Source of the DNA: Micrococcales bacterium KH10
Lineage (GTDB): Bacteria; Actinomycetota; Actinomycetes; Actinomycetales; Cellulomonadaceae
Direction of reading: 5' to 3'
Assembly (NCBI GenBank): GCA_900188465.1
Contig: FZPE01000002.1
Span: forward strand, 439,489 to 503,488
Length of the DNA: 64,000 nt
Numbering within the stretch: the first letter of the stretch is position 1; each line of letters opens with the position of its first letter. Position numbers and translations under genes: made by a program. The notes beneath the pieces were generated by a model. It did no database searches, was not told where the DNA came from, and saw only the letters and a program-made list of their open reading frames with translations. Below are positions 1 through 8,982 of the stretch, in pieces.

Positions 1-165
1 GAGTCCGCGGCAGTGGAGCGCGTGTGCTGGTGGCAGAGCTCCTCCGCACCGACAGGGGAACGCGCATTGGCCCACATCCAGCGGGATCGCGACGGTAGAA
101 TCGTGGTGGCATCAGCAGGTAGGCGGCTCAGGTTTCCGCCGCGATCGCAGGCAAAGGGGCGCGGA

Positions 166-342
166 ATGGCGGGCATCGAATCGGAGGTCTTGGACACCTT
201 CCTGGCTGCCCTGACCGATGTGGATGACGTACCGCCGCAGGTCACCGAGAACCTTGCAAGACTGTTGGCGGCGGACAAGCTACCCAAGCCGGACCAGCTT
301 GTAGCGCTCTACACCGAAGCGAGCGGTGAGTCAGCGCTGTGA
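166..342 (+). CDS. Small acidic protein before ABC ATPase (possible ABC-3C middle component)
   Basis: This is a 58-residue protein. I chose the ATG at 166 because a purine-rich stretch (aaaggggcgcgga) precedes it; the same frame stays open to the left edge, so a longer product is possible. The stop overlaps the GTG of the next gene (GTGA at 339-342), which implies translational coupling. The sequence is helical and acidic, with no catalytic motif that I recognise. Small proteins directly upstream of SMC-like ABC ATPases are typical of the middle components of ABC-three-component conflict systems; that role is inferred from context only. The effector would lie further left. A different frame, open from base 3 to a stop at 96-98, could be the C-terminus of that upstream gene, but nothing confirms it. 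Confidence 0.5.
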   Translation: MAGIESEVLDTFLAALTDVDDVPPQVTENLARLLAADKLPKPDQLVALYTEASGESAL

Positions 343-2789
343 TCCAGGTTCAGAAGCTCCGCATAGAAGAATTCCGCGGCATCCGCGACCTCGACCTCAC
401 CATGGGTAGCAGCTCCTTCGTCGTGGTCGGCCCGAACGGGTCCGGCAAGAGCGGAGTGGTCGACGCCATCGACTTCGCGTTGACAGGTAACGTCGCTCGC
501 CTCAGTGGAGCCGGCACGGGCGGCATCTCAGTCGCGAAGCACGCGCCGCACGTGCACCAGCGCGACAACCCAGCCGCTGCGAGCGTCACCCTGACCTTCA
601 CCCACCCTGCCAGCGGGCAGACCGGTACGCTCACTCGCAGCGTGAAAACCGCAGGTCAGTTCACCCTGGACCCCAAGACCCCCGAACTCGTCGCAGCCGT
701 GGACTGGGCTGCACGTCATCCTGAACTGATCCTGTCCCGACGCGAAGTCATCAAGTACGTCAACACCGAGCCTGGGAAACGCGCCCAAGAGGTGCAGGCT
801 CTCCTCAAGCTCGACCGCATCGACGAGACTCGTCGCCTGCTCAACACGGCTCGCAACAAGACGAGCACTGCCGCCAGAAGCGCCGACGACGCAGTGAAGT
901 CCGCAGAGGATGCTGTCAAACGTGGTCTCGACATCACCGATCTGCTGCCGAGTGAGGTCACGGTGGCTGTCAACAAGAAGCGGGAAGTGCTCGGCCTGGA
1001 GAAGCTGTCATCAACCACTCTTGAGACCGACCTCAGCGCTGGAGCCAAGACCGACGACAATCAAAGCACTTTCAACCGGGCATCGGCGATCCGGGACATC
1101 GAAGCCGTCACCAGCTACTTGGCTGAGCACAAAGACCTCAACAGCGCCGTAAGTGACCTGGACACCGCGCTGACTGAACTCGAGGCCGATCCCGCAGTTC
1201 TTGACGCGCTCAAGCACCGCCAACTAGTCGAGGCTGGCCTGCCGCTAGTGATCAGTACCGCCTGCCCGCTGTGCGACCTGGAGTGGCCCGACGTCGCATC
1301 GCTGCGACAGCATCTGAACGACAAGCTTGTTCGGTCCGAGACAGCCGCGAAGCTCCAGCAGCGCATCCAGACTGCGGCGGGCAAGGTGGCTGGGCAGCTT
1401 CGCGGCGTCCGGTCTTTGATTCAGGCAGCACAGCCGCACGCCGTCTCGCTGGGACAGTCTGCGTTGCAGACGTCCCTGTTGGACTGGTCAAACGACCTCG
1501 CCGCGTTCGAGGCGAAACTCGCGACAATCGACTCCATCCGTGATGAGTCCCAGCGCCTCACCAACGATCCCTTGGCCGCTCCGTCAACGATCACTGATGG
1601 GCTGAAGGCGCTTCGAGCGACGATCGAGGCGCTGCCAGACCAGACCGCGACTGAGGCCGCACGAGCATTCCTCACAGTCGCCCAAGACCGTTGGACACAA
1701 CTACGCCAAGCGCGAGCGAAAGCCAAGAAGGCAGCCGCAGCTCACAAGGCGGCGAATGCGGTCTACGAGAAGTACAACTCCGTGGCAGACGCGGCACTGA
1801 CGACGCTATACAAGACCGTAGAGGCCGACTTTAGTGACTTCTATCGGCAGATCAACTCGGACGACGAATCATCCTTCAAAGCAGGGCTGTCGCCGACCGC
1901 CGGGAAGCTTGACCTCGAAGTCGACTTCTACGGGCTCGGCATGTTCCCGCCGATGGCGTACCACAGCGAAGGTCACCAAGACGGCATGGGAGTCTGCCTC
2001 TACCTGGCCCTGATCCGGCAGCTCCTCAAATCGGACTTCCGACTCGCCGTTCTTGATGATGTCGTAACCTCCGTGGACGCCAACCACCGACGACAGTTCT
2101 GCAAGCTGCTCAAAGACGTCTTCCCCGACGTCCAGTTCATCATGACGACCCATGATGAGGTTTGGGCGCGCCAAATGCAGTCCTCCGGTCTCATCGCTCG
2201 ACGTTCGCTCGCTCGATTCCACGGCTGGACCGTCGATGGGGGACCGTTCTATGGTCAAGGTGTCGACTTCTGGACTCAGATCGAAACCGACCTTGCCAGC
2301 GACGATGTTCCTGGCGCAGCTCACAAGCTACGGCGCAATCTGGAGTCGTCACTGGCCGATATCGCTGCGAGCATCCAAGGCCAGGTCGTGTTCCGCGCCG
2401 ACAACAACTACGACCTCTCATCCTTCTTCTCCGCAGTCAAAGGCCGGCACGGAGATCTGCTCAAGAAGGCCACTGCCTCAGCGAACTCGTGGAACAACGA
2501 CGTAGCGAAGCAGAAGGTCGAAGCACTGAAAGACGAGCGAGCGAAGGCGATCCTCGCCCAGGACGGAGAGAACTGGGCAATCAACGCCCTCGTCCACAAC
2601 AACGACTGGGCAACCATGACAAAAGCAGACTTCGCGCCGGTCGTTGAAGCCTGCAAGCAGTTCCTCGGACTCTTCACCTGTAGCAACGATGCCTGTGACG
2701 GGTGGATCTACGTCCTCGGCATCCCCGGAAAGGAAGAAGAACTCCGATGCTCCTGCGGGGACTTCAACTTGAATCTGCGGAAGAAGTAG
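339..2789 (+). CDS. SMC/Rad50-like ABC ATPase with zinc hook and C-terminal zinc ribbon
   Basis: An 816-residue ATPase of the AAA_23/SMC-like type. The Walker A motif GPNGSGKS lies near residues 31-38. Helical arms flank a CPLC zinc-hook motif near residue 309. The signature-like SEGHQDGMG precedes Walker B (LAVLDD) near residue 570. The head halves are thus at the two ends, as in Rad50, RecF and defence ATPases. The last 40 residues hold four cysteines (CSNDAC and CSC), a probable zinc ribbon that is not usual in Rad50. The GTG start overlaps the preceding stop. The protein probably binds DNA ends or acts as the sensor of an anti-phage system; the companion effector is outside the window. 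Its 3' end overlaps an opposing HTH reading frame by about 25 bp. The ATPase assignment is firm; the defence role is inferred. Confidence 0.8.
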   Translation: MIQVQKLRIEEFRGIRDLDLTMGSSSFVVVGPNGSGKSGVVDAIDFALTGNVARLSGAGTGGISVAKHAPHVHQRDNPAAASVTLTFTHPASGQTGTLTRSVKTAGQFTLDPKTPELVAAVDWAARHPELILSRREVIKYVNTEPGKRAQEVQALLKLDRIDETRRLLNTARNKTSTAARSADDAVKSAEDAVKRGLDITDLLPSEVTVAVNKKREVLGLEKLSSTTLETDLSAGAKTDDNQSTFNRASAIRDIEAVTSYLAEHKDLNSAVSDLDTALTELEADPAVLDALKHRQLVEAGLPLVISTACPLCDLEWPDVASLRQHLNDKLVRSETAAKLQQRIQTAAGKVAGQLRGVRSLIQAAQPHAVSLGQSALQTSLLDWSNDLAAFEAKLATIDSIRDESQRLTNDPLAAPSTITDGLKALRATIEALPDQTATEAARAFLTVAQDRWTQLRQARAKAKKAAAAHKAANAVYEKYNSVADAALTTLYKTVEADFSDFYRQINSDDESSFKAGLSPTAGKLDLEVDFYGLGMFPPMAYHSEGHQDGMGVCLYLALIRQLLKSDFRLAVLDDVVTSVDANHRRQFCKLLKDVFPDVQFIMTTHDEVWARQMQSSGLIARRSLARFHGWTVDGGPFYGQGVDFWTQIETDLASDDVPGAAHKLRRNLESSLADIAASIQGQVVFRADNNYDLSSFFSAVKGRHGDLLKKATASANSWNNDVAKQKVEALKDERAKAILAQDGENWAINALVHNNDWATMTKADFAPVVEACKQFLGLFTCSNDACDGWIYVLGIPGKEEELRCSCGDFNLNLRKK

Positions 2790-3072
2790 CAACGGGCCTC
2801 CTCGTGTACTCCCACACGGTCGCGCGGTGCACATCGAAGCGCCTCGCAATCGATAGGACGCTCTCGCCGTTCTCTCGCGCTGTTCGAATAGAGTCCACTT
2901 GCTTCGCCGTCAGGGGTGTTCTAGCTCGTCTCCTTGGGTTCGCGACGACTCCCGGCTCGTTGTCGGTGGCACCTTTCGGCGCATCAGCGACGCCGAGTTT
3001 CGCCTGATTCCACGCTGAACTCAGTCGCTCGAACCGCTGCCAGGTGTTCGGTTTGAGTCCACCCGCGTCCAC
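2764..3072 (-). CDS. Resolvase-type helix-turn-helix protein or fragment
   Basis: On the minus strand, the last 60 residues of an open frame match the HTH of serine recombinases and Hin-type invertases: TAKQVDSIRTARENGES, then SIARRFDVHRATVWEY. No serine-recombinase catalytic domain is visible upstream. The frame runs on past 3072 toward 3501, but that part lies antisense to a small membrane gene and looks non-coding. I set a GTG start near 3072 only tentatively. It may be a stand-alone DNA-binding protein tied to the neighbouring ATPase locus, or the tail of a lost recombinase. Its 3' end overlaps the end of the ATPase gene on the other strand, so the two genes converge. Confidence 0.4.
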   Translation of the reverse strand: MDAGGLKPNTWQRFERLSSAWNQAKLGVADAPKGATDNEPGVVANPRRRARTPLTAKQVDSIRTARENGESVLSIARRFDVHRATVWEYTRRPVATSSADSS

Positions 3073-3221
3073 CCTTTCAGACGCACTATTACTCCCGGCA
3101 TTGCTCGGTTTGAGTCTTGTGGCGGTGAATATTCCGCTAAGCGAATGCAGGCACCCTCTTCCTTGGTGATCTTGAGGCGGATTAAGAAAGCCCGGCGTTA
3201 TTCGATCTGGATAAGAGTTCG

Positions 3222-3511
3222 ATGACGACAGCACCGCAAGGCAACGGCATCGCGGATTCGATATGCGTTGGTCGCATGGCTGTACGCGGAAGCACGCACC
3301 TCGCGTGTTGGGTGGAATCGGCCTCGTCTCAACGTTTGTTGCGCTCCTCGTCGCATCGCTTGTTCCTGGCGGGCTCACGATCTCAGGTATCACGACCTGG
3401 ATCTTGGCGTCGCTGATCGTCTGGATCGTCACTGCCATTGGCGGGTGGCTTTTGCCGCTACTCTTCCTCAAGGACAAGGCCGCAGACCGCGGTTCGAACA
3501 CCTCAAAGTAG
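3222..3511 (+). pseudogene. Small two-TM membrane protein, probably frameshifted twice
   Basis: The 3' part (3263-3511) encodes two hydrophobic segments (IGLVSTFVALLVASLVPGG, then TWILASLIVWIVTAIGGWLL) and a charged tail, like small actinobacterial holin-like membrane proteins. The 5' part only makes sense across three frames. An ATG at 3222 gives MTTAPQGNGIADSI; the next frame gives RYALVAWLYAEARTSRV; the third frame then gives GIGLVSTF. Two single-base shifts, near 3255 and near 3311, would link them into one protein of about 95 residues. I therefore call it a broken gene. A shorter protein starting at 3263 cannot be excluded. The first breakpoint is uncertain to within about 10 bases. Confidence 0.5.
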
Positions 3512-3604
3512 GCGGGACCCGCACGAGGCGAGCCCGATGCTCAGCACACTCGTACGCCGCGCCAATGAACTTGCCCGAGCTGAAAGTCAGCTTACGCATC
3601 CCTT

Positions 3605-4827
3605 TCAGGCACTACCAGCCGACTCCACCGCGTCGACTTTTCCCGATTCCGCGCCGATGACAGGATCCACCGGACGGCGGAAGAGTTCAATGACGAAAAG
3701 TACCGCGATCACCACGAGCAGCGTTGCAGTGACACCTCCCACCGATACCGGGCGATTCAGGAACAGCGCGAGCACGCAGGCGCCGGCAGTGACGGCGATG
3801 AGCCCAGGGCGCAATTTTTCGACTGCACGGCCGAAGCTCCCGGTGCTCAACCCGCGCCGATCAGCGCTCTGTCGCAACGCAGTGAAGCCGGAACTCGCCG
3901 TGCGTTGCAATGACCGCGCCGCGCGGGACAAACTCGACAGCCAACCGCCCATCGCGAGGAACAGGCTCAGTACCACGAGTGCGAGCAGGGCCGACGAGAG
4001 AAGTTCGGTGAGCTGGTTGAAGATGGCCTGCGACGTAACTGCGGGCATAATCGACGGGCTCACGGCACTGGCAAAGAACCGACCGCCGATCCCCATACCT
4101 CCCGCGAGCAGCAGCAACGAGACGGCCAGCCCGGCCCCGGCCCAAGCAAGTGTCCGCGCCCGATCGCGGGCAATACCGATGCCGACGGCGAGCAAGGCAA
4201 GCACAGCCCAGGGCAACCAATACCCGGCTACTACCGCAATCTGATACACGGAGCGCACCGTTACCAGTGAGTCTGATGCCAGGATCGGAATCGAGCGGTG
4301 AACTTCAGGGATACGCTCCGCGAATCTCAAATCCTGATCGATGAGCACCTGCTTTACAGCCCGGATGATCGCGCTGAGCTCGAGTGTGAGGGTGCCGTCA
4401 TCGAAGAGCTGGATCGCTCGATTCGCATCGCTCTGGATCACCGCGATGGTGCGGCTATGTGTCGTTCTCAGTGCGCCCTCCCAGAGTTGTGCGAACTGCG
4501 AGGACGTGACTAACCGTTCCACGCCTGATCTCGTCAGCGTCCGGATGCCCTCGGCAGTCGGGCCTTCAAGCAGCGGAATGGCAGCCCTGGCCTGAGGTGA
4601 CAGATCGAGTTCTTCGACGCCCACGAGCCGAGCACCGCGATCGGAGCGAGGAGCACACTCACGACGATGAGCACGGACGCGAAAACGGCCCGCCAGTATG
4701 GCCGGGTCTTCGCTACAGCCGCAGATTTCTGGGCAATAGCGGCCAACTCACGATTGCGGCTTTCCAGTTCCGCGACTCGAGCTCGAAGTTCTGCGAGCTC
4801 GACTGCCGTCTCGGTGGTTTCTTCCAT
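3605..4827 (-). pseudogene. Coiled-coil integral membrane protein with internal deletion
   Basis: The 5' part starts at 4827 (MEETTETAVELAELRARVAELESRN). It encodes an N-terminal coiled coil and one membrane segment ending in LAPIAVLGSW. At about 4624 the meaningful frame changes to GVEELDLSPQARAAIPLLEG, which continues for roughly 338 residues with four or five more membrane segments. Family members that I know have about 40-50 residues of extracytoplasmic sequence between these parts, starting with an aspartate/arginine-rich TDRFVAT-like stretch. That stretch is missing here, so the lesion is a small deletion plus a frame change rather than a single-base error. The function of the intact family is unknown to me. 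Nothing suggests the halves are still translated as one protein. Confidence 0.65.
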
Positions 4828-5019
4828 TGCGCCTCACTCTCAGGCCTGCGATCCCGCAGCGGTCGTATCGGGCGCACAGAAAACGATCCTGCCTCTTCCT
4901 GCGAGCCTACGTCTTTGACGTCGAACGGAGAAGACTTTCACCCCGATCAGGGAGACTTTCTTCGATCCGGTGCTCGCTGGTCTTTCCGCGCTCGCGAGAT
5001 CTGGCGACCTTGCGGGCGA

Positions 5020-6444
5020 TTATTCTTCCGAACCCGGACGGCCGTAAGTCTCAAGCAGTCGCAGCCAGACCTCACTGATCGTCGGGTAAGCCGGAACCGC
5101 ATGCCAGAGCCGATCAATGGGGACCTCACCAACAATCGCGATGGTCGCGGAGTGCAACAGCTCAGCCACATCCTGACCGACAAAGGTAGCACCCACGAGA
5201 ACATGGCGATCCTCGTCGATGACCATCTTTGCGCGGCCCGTATAGCCATCCGCTTGCAGGCTGGCACCAGCCACCGACCCTAGATCGTATTCGACGCCAC
5301 GCACGTTGATCCCCGCCTCACGGGCGCGCGATTCGGTCAATCCGACGCTGGCGACTTCAGGATCAGAGAACACCACGTGCGGCACGGCACGATGATCAGC
5401 GGTGGCGACGTGCTGTCCCCATGGCTCGTCGCGTACCGGCGAGCCCTGCAACCGTGCCGCAATCGCCTCGCCTGCCGCCCGTGCCTGGTACTTGCCCTGA
5501 TGAGTCAGCAATGCCCGGCCACCCACGTCACCGACGGCATAGAGCCAGTCGGTTCCGGCTACGAGCATGGTGTCATCCACCTCAAGCTCCGAGCTCAGAC
5601 CGATTGCCTCAAGCCCCAGATCGTCAGTGTTCGGACGGCGTCCAGTAGCGACAAGAATCTCGTCCGCGCTGAGCTGGGTACCATCGTCCAGCACGGCGGT
5701 GACGATTCCATCCGCGTCCCGTGAGACCCGCTCCGGCGTCGCACCGATGCGCACATCCACGCCTTCTTCGGTCAGAGCATCGACCAGAAGATCGTTGACG
5801 AAGGGCTCCTCGTGCTTCAGCAGTCTGCTGCGGGAGAGCAACGTAACCTGCGCACCCAACGATGAGAAAGCGAAAGCAAGCTCAGTGGCGGCAACCCCGC
5901 CACCGATCACGATCAGCCGGGACGGGATGCTCTCGGTGGCGGTGGCCTCCCGGGTTCCCCACGGCTTCGCATCGACAAGATCAGGAATGTCCGGAACCAC
6001 CGGAACCGATCCCGTCGCCAGCGCGACAGCCCCAGCCGAATAGATCTGATCATCGACTTGAACCTGACCCGGACCGATCAGACGACCATGGCCGCGAATC
6101 AGCTCAATACCTGCCGATTCGAGCCATTCGACCTGACCGTCGTCTTTCCATTCACTGGTGAACCCGGTGCGACGCTCAAGAACCGCGGCCACATCGAGCA
6201 CTCCCGTGACCGCCTGACGAGTTCCGGCGACCCGCTGTGCGGCGCGGAGCGCGTGTCCGCTGCGCAGCAACGCCTTCGACGGCATACATGCCCAGTACGA
6301 ACACTGACCGCCAACCAGCTCAGATTCGACGATCGCGACCCGGATGCCGCGTTTCCTGGCATAGTCGGCGACGTTTTCCCCGACAGCACCTGCCCCGATC
6401 ACGATCAGATCGTAGGTATGCGTTTCGCCTTCGATGTCGTTCAT
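5020..6444 (-). CDS. FAD/NAD(P) pyridine nucleotide-disulfide oxidoreductase
   Basis: A 474-residue class I flavin disulfide reductase related to dihydrolipoamide dehydrogenase and mercuric reductase. The N-terminal FAD fold is seen in YDLIVIGAGAVGENVA. The redox pair is CSYWAC in the motif GGQCSYWACMPSK, the variant common in actinobacterial members. The NAD(P) site is VIGGGVAATE, and a second FAD contact is YAVGDV. The C-terminal dimer domain carries HAVPAYPTISE. I chose the ATG at 6444 because a GGAAGAAGG ribosome site precedes it; the frame is open to 6609 but that extension looks non-coding. The usual partners of a lipoamide dehydrogenase (acyltransferase genes) are absent, so the substrate is unknown. 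It is divergent from the osmoprotectant operon. Confidence 0.85.
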   Translation of the reverse strand: MNDIEGETHTYDLIVIGAGAVGENVADYARKRGIRVAIVESELVGGQCSYWACMPSKALLRSGHALRAAQRVAGTRQAVTGVLDVAAVLERRTGFTSEWKDDGQVEWLESAGIELIRGHGRLIGPGQVQVDDQIYSAGAVALATGSVPVVPDIPDLVDAKPWGTREATATESIPSRLIVIGGGVAATELAFAFSSLGAQVTLLSRSRLLKHEEPFVNDLLVDALTEEGVDVRIGATPERVSRDADGIVTAVLDDGTQLSADEILVATGRRPNTDDLGLEAIGLSSELEVDDTMLVAGTDWLYAVGDVGGRALLTHQGKYQARAAGEAIAARLQGSPVRDEPWGQHVATADHRAVPHVVFSDPEVASVGLTESRAREAGINVRGVEYDLGSVAGASLQADGYTGRAKMVIDEDRHVLVGATFVGQDVAELLHSATIAIVGEVPIDRLWHAVPAYPTISEVWLRLLETYGRPGSEE

Positions 6445-6723
6445 GATGCCTTCTTCCGTCGGACCCGGCTCCGATGACAGCGTGCTGCGCAGATCGCCAG
6501 AAACCGGATCTCGCACAAAATGGCGCAAATCACCCGTACCTGTGATGCTACTCGCGCGTTGCATTTTCGGCGTGAGGAAGAAGCCGTGGACCCATGCCGC
6601 GGTGGCCATTTTCGTCTTTCCACCCGCGCTATCCGACTGAGCACGTTAACCTGATTCAATGGGCACGTCGCCTCGGACCACGTCAGCAGCCCTCATGGGA
6701 CAGGTACGGATCGGAGCCATCGC

Positions 6724-7545
6724 ATGATCGAGTTCCGCAACGTCACGAAGCTTTTCCCAGACGGCACAATCGCGGTTGACGATTTCAGTTTGGTCGCACC
6801 ATCACGAAAAATCACGGTCCTGGTCGGCTCGTCCGGCTCGGGCAAGACGACTCTGCTGCGGATGGTCAACCGCATGGTCGAGCCGACCTCTGGTGGTGTG
6901 CAGATCGACGGTGAGGACATCGTCAACGAACGGCCGGTGCTGCTGCGCCGTCGCATCGGGTACGTGATGCAGAACGCCGGCCTCCTGCCACACTTGACCG
7001 TCGCCGACAATATTGCGGCAGTGCCCAAACTGTGTGGTTCATCCCATCGCGCGGCCCGCACTCGGGCTCTTGAGCTGATGGAGACCGTCGGACTGGACTC
7101 GCATATGGCGGATCGTTACCCCAGTCAGCTGTCCGGTGGTCAGCAGCAGCGTGTCGGAGTCGCGCGCGGACTCGCAGCGGACCCAAATATTCTCCTGATG
7201 GACGAGCCGTTCGGCGCAGTCGACCCGATTGTGCGCGCTGAGTTGCAGCAAGAGCTGATACAGCTGCAGCGGGAACTCGACAAGACTGTCATCTTCGTGA
7301 CGCATGACATCGACGAGGCGTTCCTGCTCGGCGACCAAGTCGTCATCCTTGCGACGGGCGCTAAAAAACTACAGGTCGGGTCGCCTAGCGAGATCATCGA
7401 GAACCCGGCAGACGACTTCGTTGCAGCCTTCATCGGGGTGGACCGGGGCAGACGCGCGCTCCGGATCAAACACACACCGAATGGGCCGGTACTGGTCGAC
7501 ACTGAGGGACGAACTCAGGGCACCCTGGTCGAGGACGAGCGGTGA
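6724..7545 (+). CDS. Osmoprotectant ABC transporter ATP-binding protein (OpuCA/ProV type)
   Basis: A 273-residue cytoplasmic ATPase that powers import of glycine betaine, choline or related compatible solutes. Walker A is GSSGSGKTTLL near residues 35-45, the Q-loop lies in GYVMQNAGLLP, the signature is LSGGQQQRVG, and Walker B is ILLMDEPFGAVD. The tail lacks the tandem CBS domains of long OpuCA/ProV proteins and ends in a short variable stretch, so osmotic sensing by CBS is not expected. A GGAG ribosome site sits 8 bases before the ATG. It is the first gene of a four-gene operon; the next start follows one base after its stop codon. Confidence 0.85.
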   Translation: MIEFRNVTKLFPDGTIAVDDFSLVAPSRKITVLVGSSGSGKTTLLRMVNRMVEPTSGGVQIDGEDIVNERPVLLRRRIGYVMQNAGLLPHLTVADNIAAVPKLCGSSHRAARTRALELMETVGLDSHMADRYPSQLSGGQQQRVGVARGLAADPNILLMDEPFGAVDPIVRAELQQELIQLQRELDKTVIFVTHDIDEAFLLGDQVVILATGAKKLQVGSPSEIIENPADDFVAAFIGVDRGRRALRIKHTPNGPVLVDTEGRTQGTLVEDER

Positions 7546-7546
7546 C

Positions 7547-8230
7547 ATGGGTTGGGCACTCGATAATCTCGGACTCGTCGGCGAACTCACGGTCGACCAC
7601 CTGCGCCAGAGCGCCATCGCGATCATGGCGGGCTTCGTCCTGTCGCTGCCACTTGGCTGGATCGCCTGGCGGTACCGTTTCTTGCGGTCTGCCATGCTGG
7701 CCACGACCGGGTTGCTGTACACGGTGCCTTCCCTCGCACTATTGCTGATTCTGCCGATCATCATCGGATTTCCGGCAACCAGTGAGGCCAATCTCATCAT
7801 TGCCCTGACCCTGTATGCGCTCGCGATCATGGTAAGAGCCGTTGCCGATGGGCTCGACTCAGTCGATAGCTCTGTCCGCCAGGCAGCCACCGCTATCGGC
7901 TACGGTGGCGGTCGTCGGTTCTGGGCGGTGGACCTGCCTCTTGCCGGCCCGGCCATCCTTGCCGGCTTACGAGTCACCGCGGTGAGCACGATCTCTTTGG
8001 CCACTGTTGGCATCCTGGTAGGTGTGACCAACCTCGGTTACCTGTTCACCAACGGGCTGCAGCGGCGCATTGTGGCCGAAGTGCTCGTCGGCGTTGTCGT
8101 GGTCACCTTGCTCGCCTTGCTTATCGACCGGTTGATCGTGCTGGCCGGACGAGTATTCATGCCCTGGACCCGACGACCAAGAGGGCGCGGCCGTAACACC
8201 CGAACAGCGGCAGTGAGCGCGGCAACATGA
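7547..8230 (+). CDS. Osmoprotectant ABC transporter permease (OpuCB type)
   Basis: A 227-residue inner-membrane permease of the BPD_transp_1 family with about five or six membrane segments. The coupling loop is recognisable in VRQAATAIGYGGGRRFWAVDLPLAGPAILAG. I chose the ATG at 7547, one base after the ATPase stop, over upstream starts in the same frame because MGWALDNLGLVGELTVDH is the normal N-terminus of the family. Its stop overlaps the start of the second permease (ATGA at 8227-8230). The two permeases probably form a heterodimeric channel with the OpuCA-like ATPase and the lipoprotein encoded downstream. Confidence 0.85.
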   Translation: MGWALDNLGLVGELTVDHLRQSAIAIMAGFVLSLPLGWIAWRYRFLRSAMLATTGLLYTVPSLALLLILPIIIGFPATSEANLIIALTLYALAIMVRAVADGLDSVDSSVRQAATAIGYGGGRRFWAVDLPLAGPAILAGLRVTAVSTISLATVGILVGVTNLGYLFTNGLQRRIVAEVLVGVVVVTLLALLIDRLIVLAGRVFMPWTRRPRGRGRNTRTAAVSAAT

Positions 8231-8982
8231 ATCTTCTTGCCGACGCCATCGATTGGATCATGGCCCCCGCACAATGGCAGGGCCCTGATGCGCTGCATCT
8301 GTTGGTGTTCCAGCACCTCTACTTCACGGGGCTCGCCGTTCTCATCGCCTCAGTCATTGCGGTGCCCGCCGGGTGGGCCATCGGGCACACGGGTCGTGGA
8401 CGTGAGGCAGCAGTCGGTATATCCGGAGCCGCCCGCGCCATTCCATCGTTCGGACTACTGATCCTGCTCGTCCTGCTGCTGGGGGTGATACACAAACCTG
8501 AGGCGGCGATGATCACGTTCGTCATCCTTGCCATCCCGTCGTTATTGGCTGGCGCTTACACCGGATTTGAGGCGATCGACCGTTCCGTGATCGACGCTGC
8601 CCGCGCCATGGGCATGTCCGAATGGCAGATTCTGTTCAAGGTCGAGATACCACTGGGGCTGCCGTTGCTGCTCGGCGGACTGCGCTCCGCCGCACTGCAG
8701 GTCGTCGCAACCGTCACCATCGCGGCCTACGTCAATCTCGGCGGTCTTGGTCTGCCCATCATCACCGGCCTCGCACTACGGCGATACGACATGGTGCTCG
8801 GCGGCGCAATCCTAGTCGCCGTCCTCGCCCTCGCCGTCGATGGCTTGTTCAGCCTTGTTCAACGACTTGTCACGCCCCACGGTGTGCGGACCAGCCAAGG
8901 CATAGCGCGTTCGAGTCGCGGCCCAAAGAATCCCACCGCAGTCCCTGTCCGTCCGCTCGTCAAACAAGAAGGAAGAAAATGA
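8227..8982 (+). CDS. Osmoprotectant ABC transporter permease (OpuCD type)
   Basis: A 251-residue second permease of the same importer. It has about six hydrophobic segments, and the coupling loop reads DRSVIDAARAMGMSEWQILFKVEIP. The C-terminal 40 residues are polar and basic (RTSQGIARSSRGPKNP), which is longer than usual. Its start overlaps the previous stop, and its own stop overlaps the ATG of the binding protein (ATGA at 8979-8982), so all four genes are translationally coupled. Confidence 0.85.
   Translation: MNLLADAIDWIMAPAQWQGPDALHLLVFQHLYFTGLAVLIASVIAVPAGWAIGHTGRGREAAVGISGAARAIPSFGLLILLVLLLGVIHKPEAAMITFVILAIPSLLAGAYTGFEAIDRSVIDAARAMGMSEWQILFKVEIPLGLPLLLGGLRSAALQVVATVTIAAYVNLGGLGLPIITGLALRRYDMVLGGAILVAVLALAVDGLFSLVQRLVTPHGVRTSQGIARSSRGPKNPTAVPVRPLVKQEGRK

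Noticed and set aside
4597-5283. A 228-codon open frame on the plus strand
   Set aside because: It is antisense to the broken membrane gene and the oxidoreductase, with no recognisable protein features.
6445-6609. N-terminal extension of the oxidoreductase
   Set aside because: The family starts just after the ATG at 6444, and a good ribosome site precedes that ATG; the extension is low in similarity to any flavoprotein.
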